From Sternotherus odoratus (Eukaryota > Chordata > Testudines > Kinosternidae): a stretch of 64,000 bases of DNA. Shown here in pieces: positions 58,407-64,000 of the stretch; the first letter of the stretch is position 1, and each line of letters begins with the position of its first letter. The stretch spans positions 62,963,840 to 63,027,839 of the forward strand of contig JAVMKO010000002.1 in NCBI GenBank assembly GCA_032164245.1. The letters run 5' to 3'. The notes beneath the pieces were generated by a model. The model was not told where the DNA came from, did not search any database, and saw nothing but the letters and a program-made list of their open reading frames with translations. The position numbers were made by a program, and so were the translations under genes.

Positions 58407-60366
58407 CTTGAGGGGAGGGACTCGGGGCTCTTCTCTGGGTGGCTGCTCTTTCTCAGACGGACTCATCAATGGAGCATTATGATTAGACTGATCATCTTCT
58501 ATTCTCGCTCTCTTCTCTTTACAGATTCCAAAACTGTGCTGCTCTGCAGTCTTCCTCTTTGGGATCTCTGCGTCTCTATTTTCAATTCTTACTTCAGGTG
58601 ATTTTGTGGGCTCTAATAACTTAGAAGAATGGGAATTCTCCAGCCAAATCTGTGCACTGCTTTGTTGTTTGTGTGACTTACTTCTGCACACTTCTGAGAA
58701 TGAGGTCTTTTCTAGAGATGAGGTATATACTTTATCATGCGGTTTAACTGGAAGGAGTTCCGTGCTTTTGCCCACTGTCCCTTCTGAGAGGACAGATATC
58801 TCTAATGGCGAGAGCACACCTTTCTTTTCCACTCTTTGCTGAACATGATGATTTTTAATTTTGATCACTTCTGGAGAAGGGAGTTCTGAAATGGAAGCAA
58901 TGTAAGATTTCTCAATTTCAGCATGTGATCTGCATAATTGACGAGTAAGATTTTTGCTCTGGGGCTCTTCCAATATTGAACTTTCAGGTATATTAGCTAG
59001 AGGACCCAATTTCATAGTTTCAGTTGTACTCTGAATCAGTTTCTCTTGCACAATAAGATTTTCCTCTTGAAATGCCTTAGAAGTGGTTGAAGTTTCTTCT
59101 TTTAAAGGGGAGAGGGATTCTTCAGATAAACATGGTGATTTCCTTTGTTGTAGAATAAGTCTTTCATTCTGTGGGGAATTAGAAATTGGAGATGTTTCTG
59201 ACAGAAAAGGTAAACTGGTTGCCACAGATGTTTCAGAAGCTAGAAGTACAGAAGACACGGAAGAGGTTTCTGATGTTAATGGTAAATCAGACATTGGAGA
59301 GGTTTCTGATGTTAAAGGTAAATTAGAAGCTGGCGATGCCTCTGCTGTCAAAGGTAAGTTTGATGTCAGAGATGCTTCTGAGGTTACAGGTGAAGTGGAC
59401 ACTGGAGATATTTCTGACATTAAAGATGTGTGCAGGCTTTCTTCAATGGTCTTTTGCTGGCTATCAGGTTCAATATTTTCACTGCTGGCTGCTTCAGATG
59501 AACAAGCCGTTTCGTGAGATGCTGGAGTACAGGGTTCCTCTGAAGTGGACTGTGTGTCACCTCCTGGAGAGGCAATACCGATACAAGGCCCTTCTGGGCT
59601 TTCAGAGGAAAAGGAAGTTTCAGAAATACAAGCATTTTCAGATAACTGTTCATCAGGGTCACTCTGTAGCTCCATATCAACAGTAATGCCTCCATCAGTG
59701 AACAAGGAGCCTTCTAGAGCAGAGTTTTGTGTTTCTGGAACACTTAGCTCTTTTGTAGACTCAGAATCCCTCTCTGCTGTATCGCTGACAGAGTTTATAG
59801 ATGAAGCAGATTGTGCAGGTGATAAGCAATCCTCCAGTTGATCAATCACAACTGACATGTCTTCCTGAGGACATTCAGATTTCAACTCCACTTTAATTTC
59901 AATGTGAGACAAAGTATCAATTACATCATTCATCACAACACAGGATGCTGAATTGTCTGCAAGTGGTGTGGCTTCTACTTCTTCATTAGTACCCATTGGG
60001 CTTACTGGCTCCTCAGAAAACTCATGTTCAGTTTTATGGTTCTCCTCTTGGCATTCACAGATACTTGTCTCAACCTCCTCAGCAATCTCTTCCTGAATTA
60101 CAGATTCGTCAGGTACCAATATATCCTCTGAATCTGATTCCCCCATTAGACCCTTGACTGGAGCCTGTTCCATATTACAAAGAGACTGACAGAAATCTCT
60201 TTCGTGAACAGGTGGAATTTTCATGCTTTTCTGTTCATGGTCCTCAAAAGTTGTTTGCTTAGAAGGACCAGGTATACCAGAAGATCCACACACCAAACTA
60301 CTCTCATCTTCATCACTATTCTGCACTGAAGTGAGCTTCATAGATTCTTCTCTTGACATTCCCAAC
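58407..60366 (-). CDS. ASXL3: ASXL3 penultimate coding exon (human exon 11 equivalent)
   Basis: This is a 1,960-base exon on the minus strand, open for 653 codons after one base of a split codon. The acceptor is TTTTAG followed by GTTGGGA, so the exon begins at 60366. The donor is CTCAAG followed by GTAAAG, so it ends at 58407 on a complete Lys codon. The acidic, Ser/Glu-rich sequence contains [13 protein letters not shown] near the start, six 12-residue repeats (59175-59390), the basic stretch [19 protein letters not shown], and ends [10 protein letters not shown], which opens the conserved ASX motif completed in the next exon. Known of the family: ASXL proteins bind BAP1 through an upstream DEUBAD domain, not in this window, and stimulate removal of ubiquitin from histone H2A Lys119 in the nucleus. 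Two large exons at the 3' end distinguish ASXL3 from ASXL1. In people, truncating mutations in this exon and the next cause Bainbridge-Ropers syndrome. No frameshift or internal stop is seen. Confidence 0.95.
59175..59390 (-). repeat. 36-bp coding tandem repeat in ASXL3
   Basis: Six in-frame units of 36 bp encode 12-residue repeats of the type [12 protein letters not shown]. Reading 5' to 3' on the minus strand the units begin [40 protein letters not shown] and PFLSETSP. The middle units are the most alike. The array lies between acidic sequence and the basic segment of the exon. Confidence 0.9.
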
Positions 60367-60435
60367 CTAAAATACAAACCATTTAAGTTAAAATGCCATG
60401 TAATCACAGACAGAATTAAACAATTACTTTATTTT

Positions 60436-60510
60436 TGTCCTATGCTTTTACTGAATACAAGCCATTCAAAGGGCACTGTCATATAAAAAATAATGGGGTA
60501 GATTCAACAG
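60436..60510. repeat. Left arm of a widely spaced inverted repeat
   Basis: About 75 bases here, including ACTGAATACA and TAATGGGGTAGATTCA, recur in reverse complement at 62452-62528 with roughly 85% identity by eye. The arms are separated by about 1.94 kb. Confidence 0.8.
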
Positions 60511-62134
60511 AGTGATGACATTTCACACTAGCTGAGGATCTGGCTTTATATATTTAGGAAAACAAATTTCCTTACCTGTATAACTTGTATTACCTTCGAT
60601 TAGTAACATTTCAGGAATTTAAAAAATGTAATTTACTTTTTATTATTTAACTATTTGGAATTTTATTCAAATTGCACTATTTACTTTCCCTTTTATTTAT
60701 TATCCATTTACTTTTCTGATTTTCATATGCCAGTACAATGCTGCAATAGTATCACTGAAAGTATTGCAGGCAAATTGTTTAAATCCAATGAAAACAGTTT
60801 GGATTTGAAATTTTAAAACAGAAAATATTTTTATTAATATCACTTTTGCCTAAATTAGTAGGAAAAGCTGCACTTCAAAACTCATTCTTCCCTCCAGCTG
60901 ATGAACTGTTTCTTTTCTGTTTAGAAATGTCTAATAATTTAATCTTCATTGCAAAAAACACATGAAAAGAATCCCATTTCATCATCATTTATTTTTCCAA
61001 TCAAGAGTCTACTACACAAAGTAAGAAAATATTAGTGGCAAGCTCCCGTTTTTGATTATATCCTATTTCAGAAGCATATAAAGCAGCATTATTTTAAGAT
61101 AAACTTTCATTTTTTAATACTGAGATCTATGCATACACAACTCATTAAATTCCTATGTAATAAAAAATCTTTAACATTCTTAAATACAAAATAATGAGGT
61201 GTTTATAATCTGTGTATTTTCAGTGATGGAAGTGCAAAACGTCACAGTGTGGGACACTTCCATTTTAGGATGTTTTCTTAACCCTTCTCTTACCTAAAAT
61301 ATTATATATTAATTTACATATAATTCTACTGCTTCAGACAAATACAACTAAAACACAGCTAAGAGTTGCAGACAACTGGGAAAAAAATTATAAAAGTCAT
61401 TTGTTAAGGTTGAAAAATGACAACTGAATTTAGAAACAAGAGATATTGAGAAAAAATATAAAAAGAGCATGATCCTGACCCCCCATTTCTGAACAAAGAC
61501 AATCGGGTTGGAGAATACTCAGCACCTTTTGGAGTGGGCCATGGGTGACCATACCAGCAGCAATGTGACACTCCAGAGTGCTGGAGAATACAGAAATGCT
61601 AGGCTGTGATGGTAGGAAACATATGATGGTCTTCGGAATTGTATTCCAGTAACAGAAGATTGATCTCCATCCTCAATGTAATGAGAAGACAATGTAACTG
61701 AATAAACGAGTGATGTGCAAGAACAAAGGATAGCAGGAAATTAAGCAAGCAATGGTTCTGAATAATTTGCAAAGGGTGAGAGGGGAAATAGGGCGTTCAC
61801 TTAGGTCTTCACTGCAACAGCTCCAAGTATGGAATAATCATGGAGTGAATCAACATTTTTAGTAGCACACTTTAGGAATTCTGAATAGATGGCATTGTTG
61901 ATTATGCAATAACAATCATATTATAAAAATAATAAATCAATAATCAGTAACCAAAAAAACCTCCTAGTCTCTTGAATGAAGAAGCAAAGCCAGTCTCATG
62001 AAAGGGAGGAGGGCAGGGGAAAGGTACTGCACAACTGAAAGCCAGCAAGGGGAACTTGTTTTTAGCCTTGTTAAATATAAGGACATTCTGGAGCATTCAA
62101 CATAAAATTTCTACCAATCACTTAGTAATATAGG

Positions 62135-62267
62135 CAGTGGTGCTGAAAATAGAAGTGCTGGGGTTGCTGCCACACTCCGGGCTTGAAGTAGCAATAACAG
62201 ACACCAAATACTGTACATGGCTTCTGGGATCCGGAACCCCACTATAAAAATTGTTCCCGCAGCCCTG
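62135..62267. mobile_element. hAT-type MITE with 8-bp target duplication
   Basis: The ends are CAGTGGTGCTG on the left and, on the other strand, CAGGGCTGCGG on the right. Flanks AATATAGG (62127-62134) and AATATAGA (62268-62275) form an 8-bp target duplication with one mismatch, the hallmark size for hAT transposons. The 133-bp body has no ORF. Confidence 0.75.
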
Positions 62268-62451
62268 AATATAGAAATAGAATATATAATAGAAAAATAT
62301 TGTAATATAGAAAAAATATCAGCAGAAGAATTGGGAAATACAAGAGAAAGCTGAATAGAATCAGCACAGAAAGGATATGCAAAAACAGGCATCCTAATAA
62401 TTTCAGTGAAGAGGAAGAGATACAGTGGAAATAAAAAGGAGGAAGGATTAA

Positions 62452-62528
62452 TCCGCTGAATCTACCCCATTATTTTAAATCTGACAATGCCCTTTTAATG
62501 GCATGTATTCAGTAAAGGCATAGGGCAA
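62452..62528. repeat. Right arm of a widely spaced inverted repeat
   Basis: This is the reverse-complement partner of 60436-60510; it contains TGAATCTACCCCATTA and TGTATTCAGTAAAGGCA. No transposase-like ORF lies between the arms. Confidence 0.8.
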
Positions 62529-63860
62529 TACTATTTCTGATATAATGACTTAAAAGATGTTCCCATGGGCTCAGAGAATAGTGGAGGAAGCAGCTTGCAA
62601 CAAAGGAAAGCCTTAAGATCACAGGGTCTAAGATGAAAGCAGCCTGCACAACTGGCTGGTCTTTCCACTGTTTTAAAGACAGCAAAACACAAGACTGCAG
62701 TTATATGGAAAGCAGGAGTCGACACCATCATGTTGCGCGGACACTTGAAAAAATGATCGCACTTAGTTACGGACATGGGGGGAGGAGGGAGAGGAAGGTT
62801 ACGTTGTTCATTCTTTCAATTTTTTTTAAAAAAATAATGGACTTCAAAAATTTTCCCTGTACAGACACGTTGCAGACCCTTGATGGGAATTATCAGATTG
62901 ATGGTAAAGGTGTTCACTGTACTGAAAGTGCTTCTAATTGGCAAGTGTGGAATTATTTGGTCTCTGAATGTCCTTGACTGCTTAAGTAATCAAAAGCTGT
63001 TTTAAAATACAAACAATCCCACACATCATAATGGCTCCTTTGGGCCTTTTCTGTCTATTAAACCCATATACTATCCACATAAATTTTACATAGGACGTAT
63101 TCTAAGTTATAAACTGAGTCACTTTAAAGTTACAAGTGCACAAAAAATTACGTGAAAAACAAAAAACTCAATATCATTCTAATTTAAATACCCTCATAAG
63201 TCAAAGAGCATTGGACTGACTTTTTAAAAGCCATTTAAAAGGACAATCTCAGGTTTAAAAAACCTATATTAGATTTTTAAAACACAAAGAATTTAAGGTC
63301 TGTAAACAGTTGCTGTAAACTGGGATAGCTATACGGACATCAGAGCTATGATGACTTACATCAGCTGAGCCTTTGGTCTGATACACCTAATTCACTTTAC
63401 CCCTCTTCTGATATGTTTTGTTTTTGTATCTCATCTCATAGAATAAAATTAGACTACTCAGTTTCACTTCTGTAAGGTTATTCTCTAGTCAATTTCACCT
63501 ATCTATTGTGTGCACTAGCATAATGCTGGAATATCTGGGTCAGAAACACAATAGGAGACTTTTTTTTAAATAGATATTTTAAAAATAGAAACATCTCGAT
63601 TGGTCTTCGGTTTTGTAAAAGCTTTGTTTATAATTTCAGGCAAAAACTGGCTTGTTACAATATGTTTAAAATAAAAATAAAGCCCACATTCAGACTCTCA
63701 AATTCTGCACAGAATGAGTTTTTGTGGATGAGTTCTGAACCCCATAAATTGCATTTTAATGTAAACGCTGACATGCCACTATAATTTTACCCACAATTTC
63801 TTATCTTGGGGAACTACTGCCTTTGATAACTGGTTTATTAAGTTTTACAACATATGTGAC

Positions 63861-64000
63861 CAGGGCCGGCGACAAGAATTTTGGGGCCCCGTACGCAGAT
63901 CGTGCGGGCTCCCCCCGGGCCGGCCGGTCTCCCGCCGCCCGCGGCCCCCCCCCCCGGCCGGTCTCCCGCCGCCCGCGGCGCCCCCCCCCCCCCCCGGCCG
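63861..64000 (+). repeat. GC-rich transposon-like repeat with C-run tandem units, cut by window edge
   Basis: It opens CAGGGCCGGC followed by a GGGGCCCC block, a terminal sequence I recognise as a common hAT-like turtle repeat. From 63922 it becomes tandem units starting GGCCGGTCTCCCGCCGCCCG: one of 34 bases, one of 40 bases, then a partial unit. Each unit ends in a run of about 11-16 C. The right boundary is outside the window. Confidence 0.6.

Larger units (their letters stand above)
60367..64000 (-). other. ASXL3 intron upstream of the penultimate exon (partial)
   Basis: The sequence beyond the acceptor at 60367 is AT-rich and non-coding to the window edge. It contains a pair of oppositely oriented 75-bp repeats (60436-60510 and 62452-62528), a hAT MITE with target duplication (62135-62267) and a GC-rich repeat running off the edge (63861-64000). 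No upstream ASXL3 exon is recognised, so the intron continues outside the window. Confidence 0.8.

Noticed and set aside
59083..59517. 144-codon plus-strand ORF of repeated [13 protein letters not shown] units
   Set aside because: It is the antisense shadow of the 36-bp coding repeat of ASXL3.
62633..62977. 114-codon plus-strand ORF in the ASXL3 intron
   Set aside because: Isolated, antisense to the host gene, with no recognisable domain.
1..64000. CRISPR array, phage, operon or other prokaryotic system
   Set aside because: The tandem repeats present are microsatellites and minisatellites without spacer structure, and the coding content is vertebrate with introns and retroelements.

Overview
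The window looks like vertebrate nuclear DNA from a cryptodiran (hidden-necked) turtle. The evidence is a tRNA-derived SINE of the turtle Cry type (11598-11742), CR1 LINE fragments, many short fold-back DNA transposons whose motifs I recognise from turtle genomes, MIR-type SINEs, and split exons of an amniote gene with good splice sites. I see no prokaryotic genes, CRISPR array, rRNA or tRNA gene.

The only host gene is ASXL3, on the minus strand at the right side. Two very large coding exons are visible: the penultimate exon at 58407-60366 (653 codons plus one base) and the last exon at 51693-55331 (1,212 residues plus stop). A roughly 3.1 kb intron separates them. Both are open throughout, the phases match (phase 0 across the shared intron), and the protein ends in the ASX-type PHD finger. 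The long 3' UTR runs from 51692 to about 46.87 kb. It contains a Tigger/pogo-like MITE at 49906-50230 that carries a possible second polyadenylation signal. The stretch 60367-64000 is part of the intron before the penultimate exon and is rich in short transposons. ASXL3 is a chromatin regulator that partners the deubiquitinase BAP1.

The left 46 kb (1-46.87 kb) is the gene-free region downstream of ASXL3. Its main contents are: a G-poor, C-rich minisatellite inside an interspersed repeat (3303-4276); a 66-bp fold-back (5761-6126); a hAT MITE with its target-site duplication (6885-7229); a decayed Ty3/Gypsy retrotransposon (about 9350-13720) that keeps an intact 272-codon integrase ORF while its reverse transcriptase is dead; a solo LTR with a 5-bp target duplication (34434-34883); a CR1 nested inside an oppositely oriented CR1 (37985-39785); further CR1 pieces at 25655-26480 and 40199-41530; and several palindromic MITEs.

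The rest is AT-rich non-coding DNA in which I see no supported gene. I did not find a clearly new biological system. The best leads are the preserved integrase ORF, the transposon-supplied sequence in the ASXL3 3' UTR, the large inverted pair in the ASXL3 intron, and several datable nested insertions.
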